DNA of 64,000 nt from Caulobacteraceae bacterium (GTDB taxonomy: Bacteria > Pseudomonadota > Alphaproteobacteria > Caulobacterales > Caulobacteraceae), in the NCBI GenBank assembly GCA_019247715.1, contig JAFBAO010000104.1:1-64000 (forward strand), in the 5' to 3' direction. Shown piece by piece: positions 33,440-42,196 of the stretch (positions are counted from its first letter, which is position 1; every line of letters begins with the position of its first letter). A program made the position numbers and the translations under genes. A model generated the notes under the pieces. The model was given only the letters and a program-made list of their open reading frames with translations. It was not told where the DNA came from and ran no database searches.

Positions 33440-35401
33440 ATGGCTGTCTCACCAACGCCTATGACCTCGGAGCGGTCCACGGAGCGCCTGCGCGACCTGG
33501 TGGGCCAGGCGTTCGAGAGCCGCTACGATTGCGACCGCTTCACCGCCACCGTGCTCACGAACCGGTTCGTGTTCATCATCGAGCACCTGGTGTCGCGAAT
33601 CCTGACGACGGCGTTCTCGCCGATCGTGCGCACCGGGTCCGACTTCGCCGTCTGCCTGCTCGGGCCGCCGGAGCTGCTCTATCCGATGATCGCGGTCAGC
33701 AACACCATTCCGGTCTTCACCGGATCGTTGCCCGACGCGGTGCGGATCAGCCTGGAAGAGTACGGGCTGGAGAAGCTGCGGCCGGGCGACGTGATCGTGG
33801 TCAACGACTACTACCGCGTTGGCACCCACGCCAACGACACCTGCTTCATCCGCCCGATCTTCCACGACGGGAAGATCGTCGCGGTGATCACCGTGCGCGC
33901 CCACATGATGGACATGGGCGGGACCACCCCCGGCGGCTTCGGCCTCACCAAGCGCAATATCTACGAGGACAGCTTCCGCCTGCCGCCCACCCTGCTGTTC
34001 AGCCAGGGCGAGCCGGTGGCGTCGGTGTTCCGGCTGATCTTCACTAACACCCGTTTCGGGCCGACCATCTTCCCCGACATCCAGTCGATCCGGTCGAGCC
34101 TGGAGATGGCCGACGACCACGTCCAGGATTCCATCGCCAAATACGGCCTCGCCGCCTTCCTGGGCTCGATCCGCTACGCCTGCGACGCTTCGGCCGAGAC
34201 CATGGGCGACGCCCTGGCCGCGATCCCCGACGGCGTCTACGAGGGAATCGAGACGCTCGACGGCGACGGCCTGCCCGAAAGCCCAGTGTATCGGGTCAAG
34301 GTGCGAATCCACAAGGTCGGACGCCGGGCCGAGTTCGACTGGAGCGGCTCGTCGCGCGCCTCGCGCACCGCCCTCAACGCCGCCTGGCTCGACGTGAAGA
34401 CGGCGATCACCGTCGGGCTGAAGTGCCTGATCGAGCCGCAGGCGAGGCTCACCTCGGGCTCGCTGCGCAACGTGGACATCGTCCTGCCGCCCGACGCGAT
34501 CCTCAATCCGAATCCGTTTCACGCCTGCCAATTCTACAACGAGATCGTGATCGCCATGATGCTGGCGGTGTTCCGGGCCCTGACGCCGGCGCTCGGCTCG
34601 AACGCCTTCGCCTCCGAGGCCGTCCCCACCCACAACTTCGTCAGCGGCCTCTGGCCCGACGGCGCCCCCTGGGCGTCGCTCGGGGCCGGCAATTCGAACA
34701 ACCCCTGGGGCGCGTCGGAATTCGGCGACGGCGACAGCTGCCAGACCAGCCTCCTCTACAATTCCATAAGGTCGGGCGTGGAGGACGCCGAGCGGGAGGG
34801 ATTCGCGCTCGCGCTATCGGGGGATGCTTTGCCGGACACCGGCGGTCCGGGCGCGCATCGCGGAGGCTCGTCCCAGGTGAACGACACCTACTGGCTTCAC
34901 GAGGGCGTCCACGTCCTCATGAACCTTCACACGCTTCAACCTCCGGGCGGCGGCGGCGTGGCCGATGGGCGCCCAGGCCTTTCGGGCGGCGCCTGGTGCT
35001 GGGACCCGGGCAACGCCGCCGTGGATCCGCGCGCGTCCATACCGAGGGACATCGTGAGCGGCATTTACCGAGAGGCCAGGCCCATGCTCGGCCTCATCGA
35101 TCCGGAATCGAAGGTGCTCGACCGCAACGGCGTCTCCGTTCCGAGCGGCACGGGGGTGCGGGTGCCGGCCGGCTCGGTGGTCCGGGTGATCACCAACGGC
35201 GCCGGCGGGTGGGGCGATCCCTTCCAGCGCGATGTCGAACGCGTCCTGCGCGACGTGCGCGACGAGCACGTGACGCTGGAAGGCGCGGCGCGGGACTACG
35301 GCGTCGTGGTGCGCGGCGATCCGGCGAGGGATCCGGAGGGGCTCACCATCGATCACGAGGCCACGGCGCGGCTGCGCGGCGACAGGGTCGCCGCGGAATA
35401 G
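33440..35401 (+). CDS. hyuB: Hydantoinase B/5-oxoprolinase C-type subunit (HyuB family)
   Basis: 653 aa from ATG 33440 (GGGAGAGG upstream). HyuB signature blocks: SDFAVCLLGPPELLYPMI, DVIVVNDYYRVGTHANDTCFI, VRAHMMDMGGTTPGG, and the C-terminal NGAGGWGDPFQR common to HyuB proteins. Binds metal and the substrate side in two-subunit ATP-dependent hydrolases or carboxylases, together with HyuA. Context (kinase, GST, CoA-transferase) favours catabolism of an unusual ketone, lactam or aromatic rather than glutathione turnover. Substrate unknown. Confidence 0.92.
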   Translation: MAVSPTPMTSERSTERLRDLVGQAFESRYDCDRFTATVLTNRFVFIIEHLVSRILTTAFSPIVRTGSDFAVCLLGPPELLYPMIAVSNTIPVFTGSLPDAVRISLEEYGLEKLRPGDVIVVNDYYRVGTHANDTCFIRPIFHDGKIVAVITVRAHMMDMGGTTPGGFGLTKRNIYEDSFRLPPTLLFSQGEPVASVFRLIFTNTRFGPTIFPDIQSIRSSLEMADDHVQDSIAKYGLAAFLGSIRYACDASAETMGDALAAIPDGVYEGIETLDGDGLPESPVYRVKVRIHKVGRRAEFDWSGSSRASRTALNAAWLDVKTAITVGLKCLIEPQARLTSGSLRNVDIVLPPDAILNPNPFHACQFYNEIVIAMMLAVFRALTPALGSNAFASEAVPTHNFVSGLWPDGAPWASLGAGNSNNPWGASEFGDGDSCQTSLLYNSIRSGVEDAEREGFALALSGDALPDTGGPGAHRGGSSQVNDTYWLHEGVHVLMNLHTLQPPGGGGVADGRPGLSGGAWCWDPGNAAVDPRASIPRDIVSGIYREARPMLGLIDPESKVLDRNGVSVPSGTGVRVPAGSVVRVITNGAGGWGDPFQRDVERVLRDVRDEHVTLEGAARDYGVVVRGDPARDPEGLTIDHEATARLRGDRVAAE

Positions 35402-35452
35402 CCGAGCACACGGAAGCCGCCGACCATCGGCGTTGGGATGGGAGCGAGGAAC

Positions 35453-36529
35453 ATGACGGCTGCGGTTGCGTCCAGGCCGAGGCGTCTGCCGCGCGAGGTG
35501 GGCGACATCGACGCCGTCTGGCTGACGGCGGCGCTGGCGCGCAACTATCCGGGCGTCGAGGTCAGGTCAGCGTACGTCGGCGACGTCACCGTGGGCTCGG
35601 CCACGAGGGTGCGCCTGCTCCTGGACTACAACGACGCGGGGCACGAGGCCGGCCTTCCTCCCACCATGTGGCTGAAGGGGACCTTCATCCGGCACGACCA
35701 CACCTATGACATCGGCATGGTCGGTGAGGCGCATTTCTATCTCCACTGGGCGGCCGACCTGCCGATCCGGCTGCCGAAGGCCTATTACGCCGAAGCCGAC
35801 ACCGAGATCGGGCAGGGCCTGGTGCTGCTGGAGGATCTGCTGGCCCGCAACGTCAGGTTCGGAACCGCCTTCAAGCCGCTTTCGCTGGACGAGCAGCAGG
35901 CGACGCTGGAGTACCTGGCGGCCTTCCACGCGAGGTGGTGGGGATCGCCGCGGCTGGCCGAGCTGCCGCCGATGTCGAACCACTTCGCGCGCATCGTGCC
36001 CACCTTCGATCACCAGTTGGAGCCTTCCTACTATGCCGCCAGCCTGGCCAGGCGCTGGCCGTCGGCGCCCGCGGCCTACCGGGATCCCGACAGGATCTGG
36101 GCGGCGATCAGGGCCAACTGGCGCCAGGGCGCAGAGCAGCCCCGGTGCATGATCCACGGCGATCCGCATGCCGGGAACATGTACTTCGAGCGCGACGGGC
36201 GCCCCGCGTACCTGGACTGGCAGACCTTGAGCGGCCCCTACATGCACGACGTCGGCTATTCGCTGGTGGGCAACATCACCCCGGCCGACCGACGGCGCGG
36301 GGACCGCGATCTCATCGCCGGCTATCTCGCCGCCCTGCGCCGCAACGGGGTCGAGAACCCGCCCGACTTCGAGGACGCCTGGCTGGCCTACCGCCGCACG
36401 CTCATCCACGGCTACATGTGGGTCGCCTGCCCGGCCGAGATGCAGCCGGAAGAGATTTGCGCCGCCAGCGCCGAGAGGTTCGTCGAGGCGGTCGCCGATC
36501 TCGATACTTTCGGCGCCCTGGGCTTGTAG
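35453..36529 (+). CDS. Phosphotransferase (aminoglycoside phosphotransferase/ecdysteroid-kinase-like)
   Basis: 358 aa from ATG 35453 (GGAGCGAGGA upstream). Kinase catalytic motif CMIHGDPHAGNMYF (about residue 235) and metal Asp in AYLDWQ; an N-lobe like that of EcKinase-type proteins. Phosphorylates a small hydroxyl compound. Being co-directional with hyuAB (51-bp gap), it might prime the substrate before carboxylation, as happens in some aryl-ketone pathways. That link is inference. Confidence 0.85.
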   Translation: MTAAVASRPRRLPREVGDIDAVWLTAALARNYPGVEVRSAYVGDVTVGSATRVRLLLDYNDAGHEAGLPPTMWLKGTFIRHDHTYDIGMVGEAHFYLHWAADLPIRLPKAYYAEADTEIGQGLVLLEDLLARNVRFGTAFKPLSLDEQQATLEYLAAFHARWWGSPRLAELPPMSNHFARIVPTFDHQLEPSYYAASLARRWPSAPAAYRDPDRIWAAIRANWRQGAEQPRCMIHGDPHAGNMYFERDGRPAYLDWQTLSGPYMHDVGYSLVGNITPADRRRGDRDLIAGYLAALRRNGVENPPDFEDAWLAYRRTLIHGYMWVACPAEMQPEEICAASAERFVEAVADLDTFGALGL

Positions 36530-36540
36530 GGCTCGGCGCC

Positions 36541-37194
36541 ATGTCCGCGATGCTTCTCCACCTCGCCTCCTACGCGCCCAACGCTCGCGTCGTGACCATG
36601 TTCTTGCACGAGAAGGCTCTGGAGCTGCCCCTGCGCGAGATCACCCACGGACAGAACCGCGAGCCCGCTTTCGTCCGCATGAACCCCATGGGCCAGATCC
36701 CGGTGCTGGAGTTCCCTGACGGCTTCTGCCTCAGCGAGAACGTCGCCATCTGCGAATATCTGGAAGCCCAGAACCCCGACCCGCCGCTGATCGGCGCCGA
36801 CGACCGGGAGCGGGCGGAGACGCGGATGTGGGCCCGCCGGCTGGACCTCAACATCTGCGAGCACCTGGCCAACATCACCCGCTTCGGCCTCGCCGAGGAC
36901 TATTTCCGCAGCCACATCCTGGTGGTTCCGGAGATCATTCCCGGCCTCGCCGCGATGGTGGAGGATCGGCTGCGCTGGCTGGATCTTCAGATGGGAGACG
37001 GTCGGACGTTCGTGTGCGGCGAGCGGTTCACGCTGGCCGACATATTGCTGTTCTGCTTCCTGGATTTCGCCGACACGCGGGTCAAACCCGTCGAGCCGGG
37101 CCTCACGCGGGTGACCGGATGGCTGGAGCGGGTCCGCGCGCGCCCGTCGGCCGTGGCGACGCGCCCGCGTTATCCGGACCAGGCCGCCTCATAA
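36541..37194 (+). CDS. Glutathione S-transferase family protein
   Basis: 217 aa. N-terminal thioredoxin-like domain (LHLASYAPNARVVTMFLHEK), the conserved cis-Pro GQIPVLEF, and ENVAICEYLE as the gamma-Glu binding SNAIL/TRAC-like element. The all-helical C-terminal half contains FTLADILLFCFLDFAD. Conjugates or isomerises electrophiles using glutathione. It is 11 bp behind the kinase gene and thus part of the same transcript. Confidence 0.9.
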   Translation: MSAMLLHLASYAPNARVVTMFLHEKALELPLREITHGQNREPAFVRMNPMGQIPVLEFPDGFCLSENVAICEYLEAQNPDPPLIGADDRERAETRMWARRLDLNICEHLANITRFGLAEDYFRSHILVVPEIIPGLAAMVEDRLRWLDLQMGDGRTFVCGERFTLADILLFCFLDFADTRVKPVEPGLTRVTGWLERVRARPSAVATRPRYPDQAAS

Positions 37195-37206
37195 GCAGGA
37201 GACGCC

Positions 37207-37812
37207 ATGCAACGCATCCCGCCGGTCGATCCGGCCACCCTGGAAGGGGAGATCGCCGAGGCCTACCGCAACTCCCCCTCGGGGGATAACAACTTCTTCC
37301 GGTTGCAGGCTCAGGCGCCGACGGCGTTCTGGGCCTTGCGCCCGTTCTTCCGGGCGATCTTCGCCGAACTTCAGCTCGATCCCTTCGACCGCGAACTGGT
37401 GGTGCTGCTCGTCGCCGCCCTGGAGGGCGGGGCGTACGAATGGATGCAGCACGAGGTGATCGGCGCATCCATGGGGATCACCCGGGCGCAGATGGACGCC
37501 CTCAAGGCCGGCCAGCTGACGAGCCCGCTCTTCACGCCAAAGCAGCAGGCGCTGCTCGCCTTCGCCAAGCAGGCGGTGGAGGACGTGCGGGTGGACGACC
37601 CGACCTTCGCGGCGGCGCACGCGCACTACGGCCATCGGGAGCTGGTCGAGACCCTCTACACCATCGGCTGCTACATGATGCTGGCCCGCATCAGCGAGGT
37701 GGCGCGCCTGGAGCTCGATGCGCCCACCGGCATCAATTCGCTGCGGGCCGCCGAGGCCGAGGTGAAGGCTAGGCGCGAAGCCGAAGCGGAGGCGCGCGCC
37801 GCCGCTGGCTAA
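37207..37812 (+). CDS. Carboxymuconolactone decarboxylase-like protein
   Basis: 201 aa. AhpD-like helical fold: FDRELVVLLVAALEGGAYEWMQHEVIG corresponds to the E-x-x-x-H segment, followed by LLAFAKQAVEDVRVD and RELVETLYTIGCYMMLARI. The CxxC pair found in the peroxidase members is absent, which fits the decarboxylase/lactone branch. It follows the GST by 12 bp. Likely last gene of the hyu operon. Exact reaction unknown. Confidence 0.82.
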   Translation: MQRIPPVDPATLEGEIAEAYRNSPSGDNNFFRLQAQAPTAFWALRPFFRAIFAELQLDPFDRELVVLLVAALEGGAYEWMQHEVIGASMGITRAQMDALKAGQLTSPLFTPKQQALLAFAKQAVEDVRVDDPTFAAAHAHYGHRELVETLYTIGCYMMLARISEVARLELDAPTGINSLRAAEAEVKARREAEAEARAAAG

Positions 37813-37824
37813 GGGGCTCAATTA

Positions 37825-37839
37825 GTCAATTTACTTGAC
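37825..37839. promoter_or_regulatory. Operator-like dyad GTCAA-TTTAC-TTGAC
   Basis: Perfect 5-bp arms in an AT-rich patch 43 bp before the MarR start; the TTGACA hexamer at 37835-37840 could be a -35. Fits a MarR autoregulatory site. Confidence 0.45.
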
Positions 37840-37881
37840 AGTCCTTTCGTATTTTCCGGCGTCCCCAGCATGGAGGCGCCG

Positions 37882-38368
37882 ATGAACCAACCGCATCCTG
37901 AACAGCCCTGGTATGAGACCACCGTAATTCCTGCGCTGTTGCGGCATGCCCGCACCGCCTATGGAACGGCGATCCGCAAGGCGCTGGCCGCCGTCGATTG
38001 CGACGATGTCCCCAAGAACGGGATGTACGTCATCGGCGGCCTGACCATGGGCGCCGGCGGCGTTGCGCTGGGCCAGCTCGTCAAGGAGCTCGGCGTCTCC
38101 AGGCAAGCGGCCGGGCAATTGGTCGATACATTGGTGCTGCGCAGCTATCTCGAACGGGCGCCCGACCCCGACGGCCGCCGCAAAGATCAGCCTCGCCCTC
38201 ACCGAACGGGGTCGCGCCGCGGCGGCGGCCCGGGCGGCGGGGCGCGAACGCGTCGACGCCGCCCTGGCGAGCCAGGTCGGGACCGACTGCGTCGCGCAGA
38301 TGCGCAAGGCGCTGGGCGCTCTTTGCGGCCTGGGCCGCGAGGAGGGCGGCCCTGACCGCGGCGCTTGA
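37882..38368 (+). pseudogene. MarR-family regulator with a single-base frameshift
   Basis: Starts at ATG 37882 (GGAGG 5 nt upstream). The first 100 residues carry the MarR helix bundle and recognition helix (KELGVSRQAAGQLVDTLVL). The wing begins ERAPDPDGRRK and then breaks at the AAA triplet 38182-38184. Dropping one A restores ISLALTERGRAAA and a normal C-terminal helix ending at 38368. As written, translation runs on in an Arg/Gly/Pro-rich wrong frame to 38355. This is either an inactivating mutation or a sequencing slip. Confidence 0.75.
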
Positions 38369-38382
38369 AGGGCCACCTGCGG

Positions 38383-38619
38383 TCAGTGGCTGGCGGCGAT
38401 GATCGAGGCGATGAGCCCGGTGGCGGCGGCGGCCATGACGTAGCGTCCATCCACCTCGCGCCATTCGTAGCCGCGCTGTCCCCTGGCCCAATCCGCCCCC
38501 GCCATCCGGGCCCCCGGCCGCCAGTCGCCATGCTGCGGGTGGCCGCCCCGGTCGTGGTCGCCGCGAGGCTGGGCCGTCGCCGTCGGCCGCTGCGGGAAAC
38601 ACCCGTGCAACATAGGCAT
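38383..38619 (-). CDS. RcnB-like protein lacking its signal peptide (78 aa, possibly decayed)
   Basis: The C-terminal part YEWREVDGRYVMAAAATGLI is the RcnB-type ending of periplasmic nickel/cobalt homeostasis proteins. The middle is His/Asp-rich (RGDHDRGGHPQHGDW), as usual before it. The N-terminus (MPMLHGCFPQRPTATAQ) has only the tail of a signal peptide; the hydrophobic core is missing. Probably a remnant, in the same 750-bp stretch as the frameshifted MarR gene. Confidence 0.45.
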   Translation of the reverse strand: MPMLHGCFPQRPTATAQPRGDHDRGGHPQHGDWRPGARMAGADWARGQRGYEWREVDGRYVMAAAATGLIASIIAASH

Positions 38620-38673
38620 GTGACCGAGCCTGGCTGGCGCGCCGCGGCGTGGATGCGAGCCATGGAGGTGCGG

Positions 38674-40404
38674 GTGACGCCAGAGCCTGTCCTGCGGCGC
38701 GCGCACCCGGCCCTCCGGGCGCCGTTCAACGTCTGGGACCTCGCGGCTCTGTTGCTGATCGTCGGGGTTTTCGTGGCCCTTTCGCACGGCGCCCGGGAGA
38801 CCATCGCGCCGCTGCGGACCCTGGCTCAGACGCCCATCAGCCTCGATCCCTGGCGGCTGCCCGAGTACGCGGTGCGCACCAGCCTGAGGATGATCGCGGC
38901 CATGGCCGCCTCGCTCGTCTTCACCTTCTCCTACGCCACCTTGGCGGCCAAGAGCCGGCACGCCGGCATGGTGCTGGTTCCGCTTCTGGACATCCTCCAG
39001 TCGGTTCCGGTGCTGGGGTTCCTCTCGTTCACGGTGACCGGCTTCATGGCGCTGGCGCCCGGGAACGTCCTCGGGGTGGAGTTCGCCTCGATCTTCGCCG
39101 TCTTCACCGCCCAGGCCTGGAACATGGCGTTCAGCCTCTACCAATCGCTGAAGGTCATCCCCGCCGACCTGGATGAGGCGGCCAATTCCTTCGGCCTCAC
39201 GCCGTGGCAGAAGTTCTGGCGCCTGGAGGCGCCCTTCGCCGCCCCCGCGCTCATCTGGAACATGATGATGTCCATGGCCGGCGGCTGGTTCTTCGTCACC
39301 GCTTCCGAGGCGCTAACGATCGGCCAGACCACCGTAACCCTTCCCGGGGTGGGATCCTATATCGCGCTCGCCAACGAGCGCCAGGACTACGCCGCGGTGG
39401 GCTGGGCCATCGTGGCCATGGCGGCGACGATCCTGATCTTCGATCAGCTCGTCTTCAGGCCGCTGGTGGCCTGGGCCGAGAAGTTCCATTTCGAGCAGAC
39501 GGCCACGGCCGAGCCGCCGAGGTCGTGGGTGCTCGACCTTCTGCGCCGGACACGACTGATGGCCGCCATCGGCAGGCCTGTCGGCGCGGCGCTGAGATAC
39601 GCAGCGGGATTTCGGATCTTCTCGCGCCGGCCCGCGGACCGGGGGGCGCAGGGAGCCGGGGCCACCTTCGACGTTCTCTGGATCGCCGCGGTGCTGCTGC
39701 TCGTCGTCCTGGCGGCCGCCCAGATCTTCCGGTTCGTCGCCCGCGAGCTTTCCTGGGGCGATCTGGTCGACGCCGTCGTGCTCGGCGGCTTCACGCTCGT
39801 CCGGGTGGCGGTGCTGATCGCTCTGGCCTCGGTGGTGTGGACGCCGATCGGCGTCTGGATCGGACTGCGCCCCAAGGCGGCCGAGGCGGTGCAGCCCATC
39901 GCCCAGTTCCTGGCGGCCTTTCCGGTCAACCTGCTCTATGGCGCGGTAGTCTCGATCATCGTCATGGCGCGCCTGGATCCCAACGTCTTTCTCAGCCCGC
40001 TGATGATCCTGGGGACCCAGTGGTACATCCTCTTCAACGTCATCGCCGGCGCCTCGGCCTATCCCACCGACCTGAAGCAGGCGGCCCAGACATTCCGGGT
40101 GGGAGGCTGGCTGTGGTGGCGCCGGGTGATGGCGCCCGGCGTGCTGCCCTATTTCGTCACCGGGGCCCTCACCGCCAGCGGCGGGGCCTGGAACGCCGCC
40201 ATCGTCTCCGAAGTGGCCTCCTGGGGGCGCGACCATCTGCGCGCCGCGGGGCTTGGCGCCTACATCGCAGACGCCACCGCGGCCGGCGACTACCCACGCA
40301 TCGTCCTCGGGGTGGCGGTGATGTCGGTGTTCGTGGTGGCGCTCAACAGGACGGTGTGGCGTCCGCTCTATCGCCTCGCCGAAGAAAAGTACCGCTTCGC
40401 CTGA
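38674..40404 (+). CDS. ABC transporter permease, fused double NitT/TauT type
   Basis: 576 aa from GTG 38674 with GGAGG 6 nt upstream (ATG 38653 and 38662 are in frame). Two permease halves of six TM each, with a linker near residue 310. Each has an EAA-type loop: DEAANSFGLTPWQKFWRLEAP and LKQAAQTFRVGGWLWWRRVMAP. This is the BPD_transp_1 family used for nitrate, sulfonate, taurine or bicarbonate. It is 10 bp before the ATPase gene. No binding protein is encoded nearby, so the substrate is unknown. Confidence 0.88.
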   Translation: MTPEPVLRRAHPALRAPFNVWDLAALLLIVGVFVALSHGARETIAPLRTLAQTPISLDPWRLPEYAVRTSLRMIAAMAASLVFTFSYATLAAKSRHAGMVLVPLLDILQSVPVLGFLSFTVTGFMALAPGNVLGVEFASIFAVFTAQAWNMAFSLYQSLKVIPADLDEAANSFGLTPWQKFWRLEAPFAAPALIWNMMMSMAGGWFFVTASEALTIGQTTVTLPGVGSYIALANERQDYAAVGWAIVAMAATILIFDQLVFRPLVAWAEKFHFEQTATAEPPRSWVLDLLRRTRLMAAIGRPVGAALRYAAGFRIFSRRPADRGAQGAGATFDVLWIAAVLLLVVLAAAQIFRFVARELSWGDLVDAVVLGGFTLVRVAVLIALASVVWTPIGVWIGLRPKAAEAVQPIAQFLAAFPVNLLYGAVVSIIVMARLDPNVFLSPLMILGTQWYILFNVIAGASAYPTDLKQAAQTFRVGGWLWWRRVMAPGVLPYFVTGALTASGGAWNAAIVSEVASWGRDHLRAAGLGAYIADATAAGDYPRIVLGVAVMSVFVVALNRTVWRPLYRLAEEKYRFA

Positions 40405-40414
40405 AGGAGAGCCC

Positions 40415-41725
40415 ATGCCGAAACCGCCTGACGCTCAGCGCCTTCTGGAAGTCCAGGGCGTCCGCATGGCCTATGGCGCCGGCGGCAAGGGCCCCTTGGT
40501 GCTCGACGGCGTCAACCTCGCCATCGATGAAGGCGAGATCGTCGCCATGCTCGGACGGTCGGGTTCCGGCAAGTCTTCGCTCCTGCGCATCATCGCCGGC
40601 CTGCTGAAGGCCACCAGCGGGCGCGCACTCTGGCGCGGCGCGCCCATCCAGGGCCCCAATCCGGGCGTCGCCATGGTCTTCCAGAGCTTCGCCCTGTTTC
40701 CCTGGCTGACGGTCGAGGAGAACGTGGAGTTGGGCCTCGAAGCCCAGCGGGTCGCGGCCCGCGAGCGTGAGCGGCGCGCCTCGGAAGCCATCGCACTGAT
40801 CGGCCTCGGCGGGTTCGAGCGCGCCTTCCCCAAGGAGCTGTCCGGGGGCATGCGCCAGCGGGTGGGATTCGCGCGCGCTTTGGTGACGCACCCCGAGCTG
40901 CTGCTGATGGACGAGCCCTTCTCGGCCCTCGACGTTCTCACGGCCGAGACCATGCGCACCGACATCATCGACCTCTGGATCGAAGGTCGCCTGCCGATCC
41001 GCTCGATCCTGATGGTCACCCACAACATCGAGGAGGCGGTGCTGATGAGCGACCGCATCCTGATCCTCTCGTCCAATCCCGGCCGGATCATCGCCGAGAT
41101 CACCATCACCCTACCGCACCCGCGCAACCGCGACGACCCGCGCTTCCGCCAGCAGGTGGACGACATCTACGCGCGGATGACCGCCAGGGCGCCGGGGGAC
41201 AAGGGCGATGGGCGGGGGGCGCAGGGGTTCCCGGGGGTCGGCGTCGGCATGGCGCTGCCGCCCGTCTCCACCAACGAGCTCGCCGGACTCATGGAGACCC
41301 TGGCCGCCGCGCCGGACGGCCGCGCCGACCTGCCGGCGCTCGCCGAGGAGCTGAACTTCGAGGTCGACGACCTGTTTCCCATCGCCGAGACGCTGCAGCT
41401 GCTGCGGTTCGCCGAGGTGGACGCCGGCGACATCCAGCTGACGGCGGCCGGGCGGCGCTTCGCCGAAGCGGATCTCGAGGAGCGCAAGCGGCTCTTCGCC
41501 GAGCACCTCGTCGCCTATGTGCCGCTGGCCGCCCTCATCAAGCGCGTTCTCGATGAGCGCCACAATCATCGGGCGAGAGCGACCCGGTTCTCCGAGGAGC
41601 TGGAGGACTTCATGTCGGAGGACTATGCGGAGGAGACGCTGAAAGCGGTCGTGGGCTGGTGCCGCTTCGCGGAGCTCTTCGCCTACGACGAGGCCGATCA
41701 GACCTTCAGCCTGGAAGACGGGTGA
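40415..41725 (+). CDS. ABC transporter ATP-binding protein with AAA-associated C-terminal domain
   Basis: 436 aa. NBD with Walker A GRSGSGKS (47-54), signature LSGGMRQRVGFARAL, Walker B LLLMDEPFSALD and switch VTHNIEEAV. The C-terminal extra (about 280-430, with ELAGLMETLAAAPDGRADLPAL and LEDFMSEDYAEETL) is the AAA-associated domain found in a NitT/TauT-type subgroup, possibly a regulatory sensor. Partner of the fused permease. Confidence 0.92.
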   Translation: MPKPPDAQRLLEVQGVRMAYGAGGKGPLVLDGVNLAIDEGEIVAMLGRSGSGKSSLLRIIAGLLKATSGRALWRGAPIQGPNPGVAMVFQSFALFPWLTVEENVELGLEAQRVAARERERRASEAIALIGLGGFERAFPKELSGGMRQRVGFARALVTHPELLLMDEPFSALDVLTAETMRTDIIDLWIEGRLPIRSILMVTHNIEEAVLMSDRILILSSNPGRIIAEITITLPHPRNRDDPRFRQQVDDIYARMTARAPGDKGDGRGAQGFPGVGVGMALPPVSTNELAGLMETLAAAPDGRADLPALAEELNFEVDDLFPIAETLQLLRFAEVDAGDIQLTAAGRRFAEADLEERKRLFAEHLVAYVPLAALIKRVLDERHNHRARATRFSEELEDFMSEDYAEETLKAVVGWCRFAELFAYDEADQTFSLEDG

Positions 41726-41854
41726 GGCCCGTACGGAGCGGCCGCATGACGACGCTGTAACCGCGCAGACCACGGTCCGTCACATCCGCCGTCCACGCTG
41801 ACCGCTGACGCCTGCCTCGTCCCGGTGCGGTGCGTTTGGGCTATGGAGTGGCGG

Positions 41855-42151
41855 ATGAAGCGTTGGATGCCGGTCGGAGCGGCGCTGCTCTTGGCTAGCG
41901 GCGTTTGGAGCGCGGCGGCGGCGCAGGGCGCGGCCGGCGCCTCGGGCGGGGTCCGATCGGCCTGCCAGGCCGAGTTGGACAAGCTCTGCCCCGACGCCGC
42001 CGCCCAAGGACGCGGCGCGTTCCAATGCCTTCGACAGCACGAGGACGCCCTTCCGGACGCCTGCAAATCGGCCATGGCGATCGCCAGAGCCAACCACCAC
42101 GCTCACGGCGGATGGTCCGGGCCAGGGGAAACGCCGACGCCCCAGAACTGA
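41855..42151 (+). CDS. Secreted cysteine-rich repeat protein (98 aa)
   Basis: ATG 41855, GGAG 7 nt upstream. Signal peptide ends about AAAAQ (residue 24). One cysteine-rich repeat unit with four Cys (CQAELDKLC, then GAFQCLRQHEDALPDAC), as in the family seen in eukaryotic Golgi apparatus proteins and in many alphaproteobacterial exported proteins. Likely two disulfides in the periplasm. Function unknown. Confidence 0.75.
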   Translation: MKRWMPVGAALLLASGVWSAAAAQGAAGASGGVRSACQAELDKLCPDAAAQGRGAFQCLRQHEDALPDACKSAMAIARANHHAHGGWSGPGETPTPQN

Positions 42152-42196
42152 GGCGCCCGCCCCGTTCCTAACAGCGTGGCCGCGCCGGACCTCCCC

